Positions 37,711 through 48,055 are shown, numbered from the stretch's first letter. The stretch: 64,000 nt of DNA from Latilactobacillus fragifolii (GCF_905332535.1 NZ_CAJOCF010000002.1:124001-188000), one strand, 5' to 3'. Numbers and translations: made by a program. Notes: a model not told the origin generated them from the sequence alone.

Positions 37711-39252
37711 TTAGCTCAACTTAGCAGCCACTTGCTTAGCAATCACCATATCAGTTGGATATGGCGTATCGACCCCACGCACTTTCTGATAAGCGTCGGC
37801 CCCTTTAGCCGCTAAAACAACAATTTCGCCAGGTTTACTTTCCGTAATTGCTTGTTCAATCGCTGTTGCACGATCAATTTCAATGGTAGTTGTCACCTTA
37901 GTCTGGTCTATCCCGGCCAAAATTTCAGCGGCAATCGCTGCTGGATCTTCAAATCCCGGATCATCCGTTGTCAAGATAGCACGATCTGCATATTCGTTAA
38001 GCACCTGCGCAAAACCAGCACGTCTAGAAACGCCTTTATCACCAGGGCTACCAACGACGACTAATAGCCGTGGTTGATTGTATTCTTTTTGTAAGAAACT
38101 CAAGAGGGCCTTCATACTGGCATAATTATGTGCGTAATCGACATACACTTGCCCATGCCCTGGAACGGCCAAAGTTTCCATTCGCCCTGGAATCCGCAAA
38201 TCGCGCACCCCTTGTTGCGCTGCAATTAAATCAGCCCCCGCTAAACTGGCACCAATCACCGCAGCCGTTGCGTTACTTTCATTGAAATCGCCTATTAGCC
38301 GCAATTGGTAATCACCAGAAACGCCAAGTTGAATGGCCCGTTCAGAAGCTGCGGTAACTTTAAAGCGACTTTCTGCTAAGCCCGTTGCTAAATTTCCGAA
38401 GCGGAAGTCAATGACCACCGGGATCGTTGGTTGATAATTTGTTTCAGCAAATAAGTAAATTGATTCAGGATCGGTCGTCGCTGTTGCTGCTGCATAGACA
38501 TCCGCAAAATATTGTGTTTGCGCATTAATCACGCAACGCCGTGAGTTAACCAATAATTGTAATTTACAGTGTAAATAATCTTCAAAATTAGGGTGCTCAT
38601 TTGGCCCGACATGATCAGGCGAAATGTTTAAGAAGAAGCCAACATCGAATGTTAACCCATACACCCGGTTTTTCTTATACGCTTGTGACGAGACTTCCAT
38701 CACTAAGTGCGTCATACCATTTTCAACAGCTTTGCGCATATCACGGAATAGATCCAAACTTTCGGGTGTCGTTAAATCCGATTTGAAGCGATCCTCCGCT
38801 TTAGGCCCTAAGACCCGGTCAATTGTTGAAAATAACGCCGTCTTGTGCCGTGTTGCCGCTTGTAGAATCGATTGGGTAAAGTAGGCCGCTGTTGTCTTGC
38901 CTTTCGTCCCAGTATAAGCCACGATAAATAAATCGTCCTGTGGATAGTCATAAAAAGCCGCTGATAAAACCGCCATTGCTTTTTGGACATTCGTGACGAT
39001 TAAGGCATTCATCCCGTTGCCTTCAACAAGCGCTTGTTCGGCAACATATGTCACGGCCCCTAATTCTTTTGCATTTGTTAAATAGATGGGGCGAAAATTC
39101 CCTTTACAGAAAAAGAGCGTGTCCTCAGTCACTTGCCGTGAATCATATGCGATGCCAGTCATATTTAACGTTGGATCGCCATTGAGCGCCACACTTTTTA
39201 ATAAATGATGCTCTTTTAGAATTAACGTACATGCATCTAATGTTAAAGCCAT
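37711..39252 (-). CDS. murE: UDP-MurNAc-tripeptide synthetase (MurE), probably L-lysine-adding
   Basis: Mur ligase of 513 residues adding the third residue of the peptidoglycan stem peptide. ATP loop AYTGTKGKTTAAYF near 112-125, MEVSSQAYKKNR near 193-204, NISPDHVGPNEHPNFEDY near 215-232 and the central/C-terminal GDFNESNATAA. The residue-selecting motif reads DDPG near 430; DAP-adding enzymes have DNPR, so L-Lys is likely, in keeping with the D-Asp ligase cluster. ATG 39252 has AGGAGGACG before it; a start five codons upstream lacks this. Stands alone, outside any dcw cluster. Confidence 0.88.
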   Translation of the reverse strand: MALTLDACTLILKEHHLLKSVALNGDPTLNMTGIAYDSRQVTEDTLFFCKGNFRPIYLTNAKELGAVTYVAEQALVEGNGMNALIVTNVQKAMAVLSAAFYDYPQDDLFIVAYTGTKGKTTAAYFTQSILQAATRHKTALFSTIDRVLGPKAEDRFKSDLTTPESLDLFRDMRKAVENGMTHLVMEVSSQAYKKNRVYGLTFDVGFFLNISPDHVGPNEHPNFEDYLHCKLQLLVNSRRCVINAQTQYFADVYAAATATTDPESIYLFAETNYQPTIPVVIDFRFGNLATGLAESRFKVTAASERAIQLGVSGDYQLRLIGDFNESNATAAVIGASLAGADLIAAQQGVRDLRIPGRMETLAVPGHGQVYVDYAHNYASMKALLSFLQKEYNQPRLLVVVGSPGDKGVSRRAGFAQVLNEYADRAILTTDDPGFEDPAAIAAEILAGIDQTKVTTTIEIDRATAIEQAITESKPGEIVVLAAKGADAYQKVRGVDTPYPTDMVIAKQVAAKLS

Positions 39253-39345
39253 TTTCGTCCTCCTCAAGATTCCTGTGAATGATTTTAATTATAGCACGAT
39301 TTAACTATGCTGCGCTTGAAACGGCTTATAATCGCATCCATAAAA

Positions 39346-39373
39346 AAACGCGCCACAATTAAGTGTCGCGTTT
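39346..39373 (-). terminator. Terminator of the RR-HK-dacA operon
   Basis: AAACGCGACAC/GTGGCGCGTTT hairpin and T run on the minus strand after dacA. Confidence 0.87.
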
Positions 39374-39382
39374 AAATGCTAA

Positions 39383-40708
39383 CTAAAATAAATTCGTGAA
39401 AAATTCGTGAATGCCGCCGCCAATTAAAACAAATAAATTAGCTTTAGCATCGGCCGTCTTTGTCCGTAATTGATACTGCGGTGTTTGGCCAATATAGCGG
39501 TTTGACACACCATTTAGTTGCGGTGTCACTTGACCAACTTGTACATTCTTTTTAATGGGCGCTTGTAATTGTCGTTTTTGGCCACCTTTAATTGCTTGAT
39601 AGTGCCAGTCAATATTGGCTGTGCTCGTGCCCTTCGGTACCCACATTGAGATTGCTTGATCAGTCACCAATTGAAGCGTCTTTTGCCGACCATATTTGAC
39701 GGTTGCGGTCTTATACGCGGCGACACTTTGGTTAGCAGGCACCAATTGTTTTGGCTGCCAGCCATCAAAGACATATTGCATTAATTTATTGGTCTCAATG
39801 AACCGACGCCCCGTATTCTCACCATTAGCATGCATTACCACTGTTAAAATCCGTTGCCCATCTTTGGTCGCCGTTCCGGTAAAACAATCGCCCGCTTTAT
39901 CCGTTGTCCCAGTTTTTAAACCATCAACCACATAGCCTTGCGGCGCATTACTTTCACCTGGCAACATTAAGTTCCACGTTGACATGGCCGTTTCATCACT
40001 TGTCTGGGCCCCAAATGTAAAATGCGCTTGTTTGGTTGTTTCAAGTATTTCAGGGTAATCAGTCAACAACTTTTGCGCAACGATGGCGACATCTGCCGCA
40101 CTCATTTCATTTTCAGCGTCAGCTGGACTACCTGGATAGACTTCCGCACCAAGGAAGGTATTATTTAAACCTGAAACAGAATAAAGTTGGGCGTCTTTAA
40201 TTCCCCAGTCCGCCACTTTCTGACGCATTAAATCAACAAAGTTCTTTTGTGACCCGGCTACTTGGTTGGCAAGCATCATTGCCGCATCATTAGCAGAAGC
40301 CACCATCATCGCTTGGAAAAGAGCTTTGACAGTATATTGGCCATCTACTTGAAGGGGGACATTCGTTAAATCCTTATTTTGACTTAATTGATAAATAAGC
40401 GCATCGGGTTTCACCGTTTGTTCCCACGTCAATTTACCTTGTTTAATTTGTTCTAATACGATGTAGGCCGTAATCATCTTCGTCATGGAAGCGATTGGTA
40501 ACGCCTGATCTGCATTTTGTTCATATAATACTTGTCCCGTTGCTGGGTCAAGCGCGATTGCTGCACTCGCATCGATTTGCGGGGCGGCTGGTAAACTCAC
40601 CGGCGTACTTGCCGCTGTAACTTCAGTAGTCTGTGCGCTCAAAAGCCCACCCACCGGTGCAATTGCCAGTAAGCCGACCATCATATATTGTACTAATTTT
40701 TTTAACAC
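39383..40708 (-). CDS. dacA: D-alanyl-D-alanine carboxypeptidase (PBP5/DacA type)
   Basis: Low-molecular-weight penicillin-binding protein of 441 residues that trims the terminal D-Ala of stem peptides. Signal peptide at about 1-33, then SxxK in PIASMTKM (Ser74, Lys77), SxN in VASANDAA (138-140), KTG near 265, a beta-rich domain, and a C-terminal amphipathic membrane anchor. Start is GTG 40708: AAGGAG lies seven bases upstream, whereas an ATG 15 codons earlier sits inside the kinase gene without a ribosome site. It begins only 5 bases after the kinase stop, so it is co-transcribed with the two-component system. Confidence 0.92.
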   Translation of the reverse strand: MLKKLVQYMMVGLLAIAPVGGLLSAQTTEVTAASTPVSLPAAPQIDASAAIALDPATGQVLYEQNADQALPIASMTKMITAYIVLEQIKQGKLTWEQTVKPDALIYQLSQNKDLTNVPLQVDGQYTVKALFQAMMVASANDAAMMLANQVAGSQKNFVDLMRQKVADWGIKDAQLYSVSGLNNTFLGAEVYPGSPADAENEMSAADVAIVAQKLLTDYPEILETTKQAHFTFGAQTSDETAMSTWNLMLPGESNAPQGYVVDGLKTGTTDKAGDCFTGTATKDGQRILTVVMHANGENTGRRFIETNKLMQYVFDGWQPKQLVPANQSVAAYKTATVKYGRQKTLQLVTDQAISMWVPKGTSTANIDWHYQAIKGGQKRQLQAPIKKNVQVGQVTPQLNGVSNRYIGQTPQYQLRTKTADAKANLFVLIGGGIHEFFTNLF

Positions 40709-40712
40709 AACA

Positions 40713-41918
40713 TTACTCCTTAACTGATTTTGCGCCAACAGTTTGAGGATCAATCTGCTGACCTAACTTCAAAGGTAAGTGTATCACAAAACTGGTTAAA
40801 GCTGGCGTTGAATCAGCATAAATATAGCCACCATGTAATGCAACAATGCTTTGGGTAATTGCTAGTCCAAGCCCCGTCCCCCCAGTTTCTTGTGAACGCG
40901 ATGCTTCAACCCGATAAAAACGATCAAAGAGTTGATTTAATGAATCACTGGGAATCTGTTGCCCATCATTTGATACCTTAATAATCGCTTCTTGCCCGAT
41001 TTTTTCAGCTGCTAACATAATTTTTTTACCACCTTTGCCATATTTCAAAGCATTGGCAATTAAATTATTGAATACGCGACCGAGTTTTTCAGTATCGGCT
41101 TCCATCATTAACGGTGCCGGATTACAGGTGACGCTAATCCGCATCCCCTTTTTGTTCGCTTCTAACTCGAAACTGGCCGCTAATTGTTCTAACATCTGTT
41201 CCATATCAAAGGTTGTTTTAGTAATGGGCGTCGATGTTTGCCGAACCTTCGTGTATTCAAATAAATCTTCAACCAAGACCTTCATTTGTTGCGCCTTCAC
41301 AAAAGCAGTGTGGGTATATTTCATCAGCTCTTCCTTGGTTTGATACTGGTTATCTTCAATCAAACCAAGATACCCGATAATTGAGGTCAATGGCGTTCGC
41401 AAATCATGACTGACATTGGTAATCAATTCATCCTTACTCTTTTCAATCTTGCGTTCTTCTTCCATTGAGCGCACAGTACTATCGACTAGTGTGTTCACAC
41501 TATCAATCACACGTTGCAAATCACGGTTAACCCGCAAATTAATCCGGTGATCTAAATGACCATCAGCAATGTAATGCAACTCACCAATCACGTGCCACAT
41601 TTGCATTTGCCGGTAACGCCGAATAAGCCGCCAGTAGACGACTAAAATATCGGCAATTCCCATCAAGATAACAAACCAATTTTGCCAACTCCAGATATGC
41701 CATTCATTGGGCCCAATTGTGATGGCATTTTTAATCATCCAGACGCCACCGCTTAATTGTGGATTGTTCACAATGGCTTGTTGCAACAGCACCATAATTG
41801 ATAAATTTAACAGCAATAACAAAATAATTGTGATGATTCCCTCGGCAAAGAGCTCACTCTTTTCCTTAGCGGTTAGTGCAATTTTTTGTAAGTTCTTCTC
41901 TCCTTGATAGTTAGCCAT
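40713..41918 (-). CDS. Sensor histidine kinase
   Basis: Membrane histidine kinase of 401 residues: TM helices near 24-50 and 77-100, a HAMP-like linker, HisKA domain with the phosphorylated His in NVSHDLRTPLTSIIGYL near residue 172, and HATPase boxes NALKYGKGG, VSNDGQQIP and TGGTGLGLAI. The short loop between TMs (about 26 residues) suggests a small envelope signal or a membrane-based stimulus, as in VanS- or intramembrane-type kinases. ATG overlaps the regulator stop by one base (TAATG). Linked genes (dacA) suggest cell-wall control. Confidence 0.92.
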   Translation of the reverse strand: MANYQGEKNLQKIALTAKEKSELFAEGIITIILLLLLNLSIMVLLQQAIVNNPQLSGGVWMIKNAITIGPNEWHIWSWQNWFVILMGIADILVVYWRLIRRYRQMQMWHVIGELHYIADGHLDHRINLRVNRDLQRVIDSVNTLVDSTVRSMEEERKIEKSKDELITNVSHDLRTPLTSIIGYLGLIEDNQYQTKEELMKYTHTAFVKAQQMKVLVEDLFEYTKVRQTSTPITKTTFDMEQMLEQLAASFELEANKKGMRISVTCNPAPLMMEADTEKLGRVFNNLIANALKYGKGGKKIMLAAEKIGQEAIIKVSNDGQQIPSDSLNQLFDRFYRVEASRSQETGGTGLGLAITQSIVALHGGYIYADSTPALTSFVIHLPLKLGQQIDPQTVGAKSVKE

Positions 41919-42604
41919 TAAACTTCTACCTTATACCCAACACCCCAGACAGTTTCAATCACCTTTTCACCATCTGTTGCTTCTTCAATTTTATCGCGTA
42001 AGTGACTCACATGAACCATTACCGTCTTAGCGGAAACGATACTTTCTTGTTTCCAAACCCGTTCAAAAATATCATCCGCTGAAAAGACACGATTAGGATG
42101 ACTAGCGAGTAAATATAAAATTCCAAATTCCAACGCTGTTAATTGGATCTGCTTATGATTAATCGTTGTCACTTCATGTGAATCGCGTTTAATGATTAGT
42201 GGCCCAACTTCTAACACATCAGGCACTTCGTTGGTAACTTGTTGTTGGCTACGCCGTAACAACGACTTCACACGTGCCATCACTTCTAATGGATTAAAAG
42301 GTTTTGATACGTAATCGTCGGCACCCGTTAGAAGTCCTTGAATCTTATCCATATCGGTTGTTTTGGCAGATACCACAATAATTGGGACTTGGGAGTCTTT
42401 GCGAACCGCTTTGATGACCTCGATACCACTCATATTAGGCATCATAATGTCTAAAATCATCAAATCGATATCGGGATTCGTGGCAATTTTAGTTAAAGCT
42501 TCTTTACCTGTAAAAGCTTGAATGGGTTCATAACCTTCGTTTTTAACATAAATACTTAATAGTTCAACAATTTCTTTATCATCGTCTACAATTAGAATTT
42601 TCAT
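41918..42604 (-). CDS. OmpR/PhoB-family response regulator
   Basis: Protein of 228 residues: receiver domain at 1-120 with acidic pocket VDDD (7-9), phosphorylated Asp52 in LMILDIMMP and Lys in YVSKPFNPLEV; winged-helix DNA-binding domain at about 130-225 (IQLTALEFGILYLLASHPN, VHVSHLRDKIE, ETVWGVGYKVE). ATG 42604 has GAGGTAACG upstream. First gene of the RR-kinase-dacA operon. The layout resembles VanR-VanS-carboxypeptidase units, but there is no ligase, VanH or VanX, so resistance is not implied. Confidence 0.92.
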   Translation of the reverse strand: MKILIVDDDKEIVELLSIYVKNEGYEPIQAFTGKEALTKIATNPDIDLMILDIMMPNMSGIEVIKAVRKDSQVPIIVVSAKTTDMDKIQGLLTGADDYVSKPFNPLEVMARVKSLLRRSQQQVTNEVPDVLEVGPLIIKRDSHEVTTINHKQIQLTALEFGILYLLASHPNRVFSADDIFERVWKQESIVSAKTVMVHVSHLRDKIEEATDGEKVIETVWGVGYKVEV

Positions 42605-42725
42605 AATCGTTACCTCGTTTAATTTAACATCATTTTGCATGATTCGCTTTCATTGTAACAAACTATCTTCTACTTAGGGTTAAAGAATTCTTTAAATCCG
42701 CCCCATCATTTAATCACAAAAAAAG

Positions 42726-42776
42726 ATTCAAATCGTGCAAAATGCTCGACTTAAATCTTAATCAAAACGATTTGAA

Positions 42777-42777
<1 letters not shown>
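42726..42777 (-). terminator. Terminator of guaB
   Basis: Perfect 11-bp arms ATTCAAATCGT/ACGATTTGAAT with an internal partial stem and TTTTTTTG on the minus strand; the 5' arm overlaps the stop codon. Confidence 0.8.
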
Positions 42778-44279
<1,502 letters not shown>

Positions 44280-44507
44280 CTAAATTAACCACCGACCTAC
44301 TGATTGTTCGTATTATCTCCAATCAATAACCAGTTTAAAATTTGATAAAATACTAGCAGATTTTTCTGCAAACGTCAATAAACTATTATTGAAAATTCAT
44401 TTTTAGCCATAGCCGGTCCGAATGAATCACGAACATTTAAAATAAGGGTGCACACCACTTGGCTTCGTTATACAATAGAAATAACTAATAACAAAGGATG
44501 GATTGGC

Positions 44508-45305
44508 ATGCAAGAACAACAACGGGTTCTCAATTTGACACGCAGTTATAATCTCCGCGAATTAGGTGGTTACCAAACAGTTGATGGTAAAACCGTTCGA
44601 TGGCACAAATTACTGCGCTCAGGTAGTTTAAATGCCCTGACCGCAACTGATATTAAAGACCTCTTAGATTACGGTGTTGCTTACGATGTCGACTTCCGTT
44701 CACGCCACGAAATCAAGGTAGCTCCCGATCCATTTGATGACAGCCAACTGACTTACCATCGTCTTTCGGTATTTCCATTCACTGATCAAGATGCTGCCCC
44801 TAAAAAACCAGTTAAAAAAGGCTTAATCCGCTTTTTTGGTAAAAAAGAACCAGCCACTCCCGAACGATCGAGTATGGAGCGGATGTACCAGCAACTAGTC
44901 ACCGACGCTCATGCTCAGGCAGCTTACCGCGATTTATTTACCGTCCTATTAAATAATCATGATCCAAACGGCGCGGTTCTTTATCATTGCTCAGCCGGAA
45001 AAGATCGCACTGGTGTGGCAACCTTTTTAATTCTAAGTGCCCTTGGCGTTGACTGGGAAACAATCGTTGCCGATTACATCCTCTCCAATGAGGTTTTAGG
45101 GCTCAGCTCAGCAACTTCGACCCGGATTTCAAGTAATGATAGCCAAGTCGCTTCAATGAACGCTAAGCGCGTTACCCGGACGAACCTAGAGCTTGTCCGT
45201 GAGACGATTAATCAAGCATATGGTACCGTCGACAACTATCTATCAAAAGCAATGGCGCTCAAACCAGAAGAAATCAAACAATTAAAAGAAGATTACTTGG
45301 AATAG
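44508..45305 (+). CDS. Tyrosine-protein phosphatase (LipA/IphP-like, Y_phosphatase3)
   Basis: Cytoplasmic phosphatase of 265 residues. P-loop HCSAGKDRTG near 160-169 with catalytic Cys161; the N-terminal LTRSYNLRELGGYQTVDGK and FRSRHEIK (general region of the Asp) are typical of the family that can act on phosphotyrosine and phosphoinositides. The start ATG 44508 has AAAGGATGG before it; the frame is open 20 codons further up without support. Single gene closed by a bidirectional terminator. Physiological substrate unknown. Confidence 0.87.
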   Translation: MQEQQRVLNLTRSYNLRELGGYQTVDGKTVRWHKLLRSGSLNALTATDIKDLLDYGVAYDVDFRSRHEIKVAPDPFDDSQLTYHRLSVFPFTDQDAAPKKPVKKGLIRFFGKKEPATPERSSMERMYQQLVTDAHAQAAYRDLFTVLLNNHDPNGAVLYHCSAGKDRTGVATFLILSALGVDWETIVADYILSNEVLGLSSATSTRISSNDSQVASMNAKRVTRTNLELVRETINQAYGTVDNYLSKAMALKPEEIKQLKEDYLE

Positions 45306-45406
45306 CGTATTGCGGATTAGTGTAAGCGACTGTGCCATCACCGCGCCGCCAATCCCACCCAGTAGCAGGCTGCCACACCGGCGAATTTAACTACATTACT
45401 GAAAAA

Positions 45407-45436
45407 AGCTAGGCCAAAAATTACTTTGGCCTAGCT
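45407..45436. terminator. Bidirectional terminator between the phosphatase and the MFS exporter
   Basis: 12-bp perfect arms AGCTAGGCCAAA/TTTGGCCTAGCT; A and T runs on both sides. Confidence 0.92.
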
Positions 45437-45445
45437 CTTTTATTT

Positions 45446-46618
45446 TTAAACTGTTTTTGAACGAATTCCTAAACCATAAATCAGGGCCATCACGCCGCCA
45501 ATCATGACGATATACAGCGGTAATCGACTAATCGATCCCGTGTGCAATAGACTCATGCCATACGTCAGAGCGCTGATTGCTAGGTAGTAGCCGAAACTAA
45601 ACAAACCACTTGCCGTGCCAATCACATCTTCATAACCAACTAACGCTAAATTCAAGACGACTGGCAAAGTCGTGTTCAATCCCCAAAAGACAATGAAGAT
45701 TAAACCAACCATCCACCATAATTGGTTCGCAGCACTCGCAACCACTAGGCCAATCCCACCGATTAACGCGCCAACCAAACCGGCTTTAGCGGTTGTGATT
45801 GCCCCAAACTTGGGTGCGCCGTAATTAGTCGTCATTGCCCCAATGATGCTAGCGGCCGCCAACACCATCCCGAGCCAACCATACTGCACCGTGCTCATTT
45901 GGAAGTGACTGATAAAAATAAACGGAGTTTCAGCATAATAACTGAACAAAATCCCATTGATGCCACTAATCACTAAACCGTAGATCCAAACCGTTCGATC
46001 AGTCAATAAACGCTTTATCACGTGCCACCCATTGACTTGTCCCGTTGTCACAACGCGTGTTTCCGGTAAACTAGCGCCTGCATATAAAAGTGCAGCTACT
46101 GCCATCATGATTAATGCTGAAAAGACATTCCGATAACCAAAATATGTTTGCACCAATCCGCCAATTAGCGGTCCTAAAGCTGGTGCCAAGGCCATTGCTG
46201 CCCCCACTTTAGCAAAGACTTGCGCCCCACGAACACCACTAAAGGATTCACGCATAATCGTTTGCGTCACGACTGAACCAACGCTCGCACCAAAGGCTTG
46301 AACGAGGCGTGCAAGGATTAACCAACAAAATTGTGGCGCAAGCAATAGCCCACAATTACCAATTAAATAGACCCCAATTCCCAATAACATCGCCTGGCGC
46401 CGCCCAATTTGGTCGGATAACCAGCCCCAGAATAAAACACCGGCTGCAAAGGCGATGAAATAAATACTCATCGTTAATTGTGCAGTTTGGGCACTGACCT
46501 GTAATGCTCGGCTTAATTGCGGTAATACAGGGGTAAAAATTGATTCACTAATTTGGGGAAATCCCACCAATACAACCATCAATAGAATCGATGGGCTTTT
46601 TTTTGAGACGTTTTTCAT
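45446..46618 (-). CDS. MFS multidrug exporter, Bcr/CflA type (DHA1)
   Basis: Transporter of 390 residues with twelve hydrophobic helices. Motif A GWLSDQIGRRQAMLLG near 65-80, motif C-like GPLIGGLVQTYFGYR near 150-165, and an early ESIFTPVLPQLS with a membrane acidic residue, typical of drug:H+ antiporters of 12-TM. Start ATG 46618 with TAGGAG upstream; the frame is open to a GTG at 46666 that overlaps the end of a short leader ORF. Drug range unknown. Confidence 0.87.
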   Translation of the reverse strand: MKNVSKKSPSILLMVVLVGFPQISESIFTPVLPQLSRALQVSAQTAQLTMSIYFIAFAAGVLFWGWLSDQIGRRQAMLLGIGVYLIGNCGLLLAPQFCWLILARLVQAFGASVGSVVTQTIMRESFSGVRGAQVFAKVGAAMALAPALGPLIGGLVQTYFGYRNVFSALIMMAVAALLYAGASLPETRVVTTGQVNGWHVIKRLLTDRTVWIYGLVISGINGILFSYYAETPFIFISHFQMSTVQYGWLGMVLAAASIIGAMTTNYGAPKFGAITTAKAGLVGALIGGIGLVVASAANQLWWMVGLIFIVFWGLNTTLPVVLNLALVGYEDVIGTASGLFSFGYYLAISALTYGMSLLHTGSISRLPLYIVMIGGVMALIYGLGIRSKTV

Positions 46619-46658
46619 TTTAAAACTCCTAATTAATTTAATCTGCTGAAAAACGTCT

Positions 46659-46703
46659 TTAGTCACTTACCGTTGCACTTTGGATAAACTGCGTATAATT
46701 CAT
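46659..46703 (-). CDS. Putative 14-residue leader peptide before the MFS exporter
   Basis: MNYTQFIQSATVSD, preceded by a near-perfect ribosome site GGAGGTAATTAG at normal spacing. It ends 40 bases before the exporter ATG; its stop lies in GTGACTAA, so an in-frame GTG of the exporter frame overlaps it. Short ORFs with strong ribosome sites before exporters often serve attenuation by ribosome stalling, but I see no clear alternative hairpins here. Confidence 0.5.
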   Translation of the reverse strand: MNYTQFIQSATVSD

Positions 46704-46790
46704 CTAATTACCTCCATTGATTTCATCGTCAACTTGTTAAATAATTCCTAACAATATATCAAATAGCCAGACTTGTTTCAAGACAAATAA

Positions 46791-46815
46791 AAAAAGGTCG
46801 CAAGCTGACCTCTTT
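46791..46815 (-). terminator. Terminator downstream of rpsN
   Basis: AAAGAGGTC-loop-GACCTTTTTTT on the minus strand, 115 bases after the rpsN stop and just after the branched RNA at 46833-46907. Confidence 0.75.
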
Positions 46816-46832
46816 AACGCTCGTTTTAATTC

Positions 46833-46907
46833 GCTATTTTCGGCGCTTTATTCCGTTAGTCAAATGACTAGCAAAACTGGCAGTTTAGCTAATCCCCGGA
46901 AAATAGC
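46833..46907 (-). ncRNA. Candidate branched RNA in the rpsN 3' region
   Basis: An outer stem GCTATTTTC/GAAAATAGC (46833-46841 with 46899-46907) encloses two tight hairpins: TAGTCA-AA-TGACTA (46857-46870) and TAGC-AAACTG/CAGTTT-GCTA (46869-46891). This three-way-junction layout, followed by a normal terminator, is more than a terminator needs. I recognise no known RNA family. Confidence 0.4.
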
Positions 46908-46931
46908 CGCCTTTTCTTAGCAGTCAGTTGC

Positions 46932-47201
46932 TTACCAGCTCGCTTTTTTGACGCCTGGGATGTGACCTTTGTGGGCCAATTCGCGGAAATTGATACGACT
47001 CATGCCGAATTGCCGCATGAAGCTTCTTGGACGCCCGTCAATGGCATCCCGATTACGTAACCGTACCGGACTAGAATCCTTAGGCAATTGAGAAAGGGCC
47101 ATGTAATCGCCCTTTGCCTTTAATTCTGCCCGCAAGTCAGCGTATTTTGCGACAAGTGCGCGTTGTTTTGCTAATTTTACAATTTTTGATTTCTTGGCCA
47201 T
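46932..47201 (-). CDS. rpsN: 30S ribosomal protein S14, zinc-free (C-minus) type
   Basis: Ribosomal protein of 89 residues. It has the typical C-terminus [39 protein letters not shown] but no CxxC pairs, so it is the long form that needs no zinc. In Firmicutes this copy usually stands outside the ribosomal operons and replaces the 61-residue zinc form under zinc shortage, often under Zur. I see no Zur-like box upstream here. Ribosome site AAGGAG lies before the ATG. Confidence 0.95.
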   Translation of the reverse strand: MAKKSKIVKLAKQRALVAKYADLRAELKAKGDYMALSQLPKDSSPVRLRNRDAIDGRPRSFMRQFGMSRINFRELAHKGHIPGVKKASW

Positions 47202-47383
47202 TGTTAAAACTCCTTCTTCATGTGCTTGAATGCACTTCTATCTGATTAGATACCCGATTGAAATAGCCTACGCCAACTATTTATGAAATGCAATTAAAAA
47301 GACTTATAAAAAGTAACCATTTTTCGATACCGGCCTATGCTATACTAAATATAAGTTGATTTTACAGAAAGGGGCACTTTCCT

Positions 47384-47917
47384 ATGGCCCAAAAAAATAT
47401 TCTTCAATACTTAATTCTCGGACTGTTAAATCAGTCGCCCAAAACTGGTTATGATTTAAAACGTATCTTCGAAGACGACATCGGTGAATTTTGGCAGGCC
47501 CAACACAGCCAAATCTATCCTGAACTCAAGCGGCTCGAACAGGCTGATCGGATCACTCACGTCGAATTGATTGCCGGGAAAAAATTAAAAAAGAAACAGT
47601 ATTCAATTACCGCAAGTGGGGTTGCCTTTTTTGACGAGTGGCGATACTCACCGACCCGTGAAATTATTGCTAGCAAAGACGAATTTATTTTAAAATTGTA
47701 CTTCATCGACTCCAAAAATGATGCGCATCTAGACGCAATGTTTACCGAGCAAAAAAGCTTGCACCAAGCTAAGCTAGAGCACCTCCTCAACCGGCGCCAA
47801 GCCCTTTTCAGCCAACAAGCTGCAATTGATGCACACTATGGTCACTACCTTATTTTAGAGCATGCGATTAACCGCGAACAAGACTACCTAGATTGGCTAA
47901 CAACCACGCGCCCGTAA
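47384..47917 (+). CDS. PadR-family transcriptional regulator
   Basis: Protein of 177 residues: winged helix at about 8-85 (ILGLLNQSPKTGYDLKRIFEDDIGEFWQAQHSQIYPELKRL, typical PadR) and a C-terminal coiled-coil dimerisation region of about 90 residues. PadR proteins usually repress a nearby exporter or detoxification gene; here the neighbours are rpsN (divergent) and a BCCT transporter (downstream). Target not evident. GAAAGGGG precedes the ATG. Confidence 0.88.
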   Translation: MAQKNILQYLILGLLNQSPKTGYDLKRIFEDDIGEFWQAQHSQIYPELKRLEQADRITHVELIAGKKLKKKQYSITASGVAFFDEWRYSPTREIIASKDEFILKLYFIDSKNDAHLDAMFTEQKSLHQAKLEHLLNRRQALFSQQAAIDAHYGHYLILEHAINREQDYLDWLTTTRP

Positions 47918-48007
47918 AATCACCCCTTAACAAATTTGAGATAAGTGCTATCCTATTGGTGAGAAGTAAATCAAGTTAGGCTGTTTCTTCATTTGTATAC
48001 GTTACAA

Positions 48008-48055
48008 TAATGCGCTTGTACAGGTGGTCAGTTGACCAATTGTATGGGTGCTTTT
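48008..48055 (+). terminator. Hairpin and T run between padR and the BCCT gene
   Basis: TGGTCA-GT-TGACCA core with a wobble-paired outer stem (CTTGTAC with GTATGGG), then six T. It could terminate padR transcription or act as an attenuator in the BCCT leader. Confidence 0.55.

Noticed and set aside
41918-42604. Vancomycin-resistance type operon (VanRS plus carboxypeptidase)
   Set aside because: No D-Ala-D-Lac ligase, VanH or VanX is present; the unit is better read as an envelope-stress two-component system with dacA.
47202-47383. Possible Zur box before rpsN
   Set aside because: No sequence resembling TCGTAAT-N-ATTACGA was found, although zinc-free S14 genes are often Zur targets.
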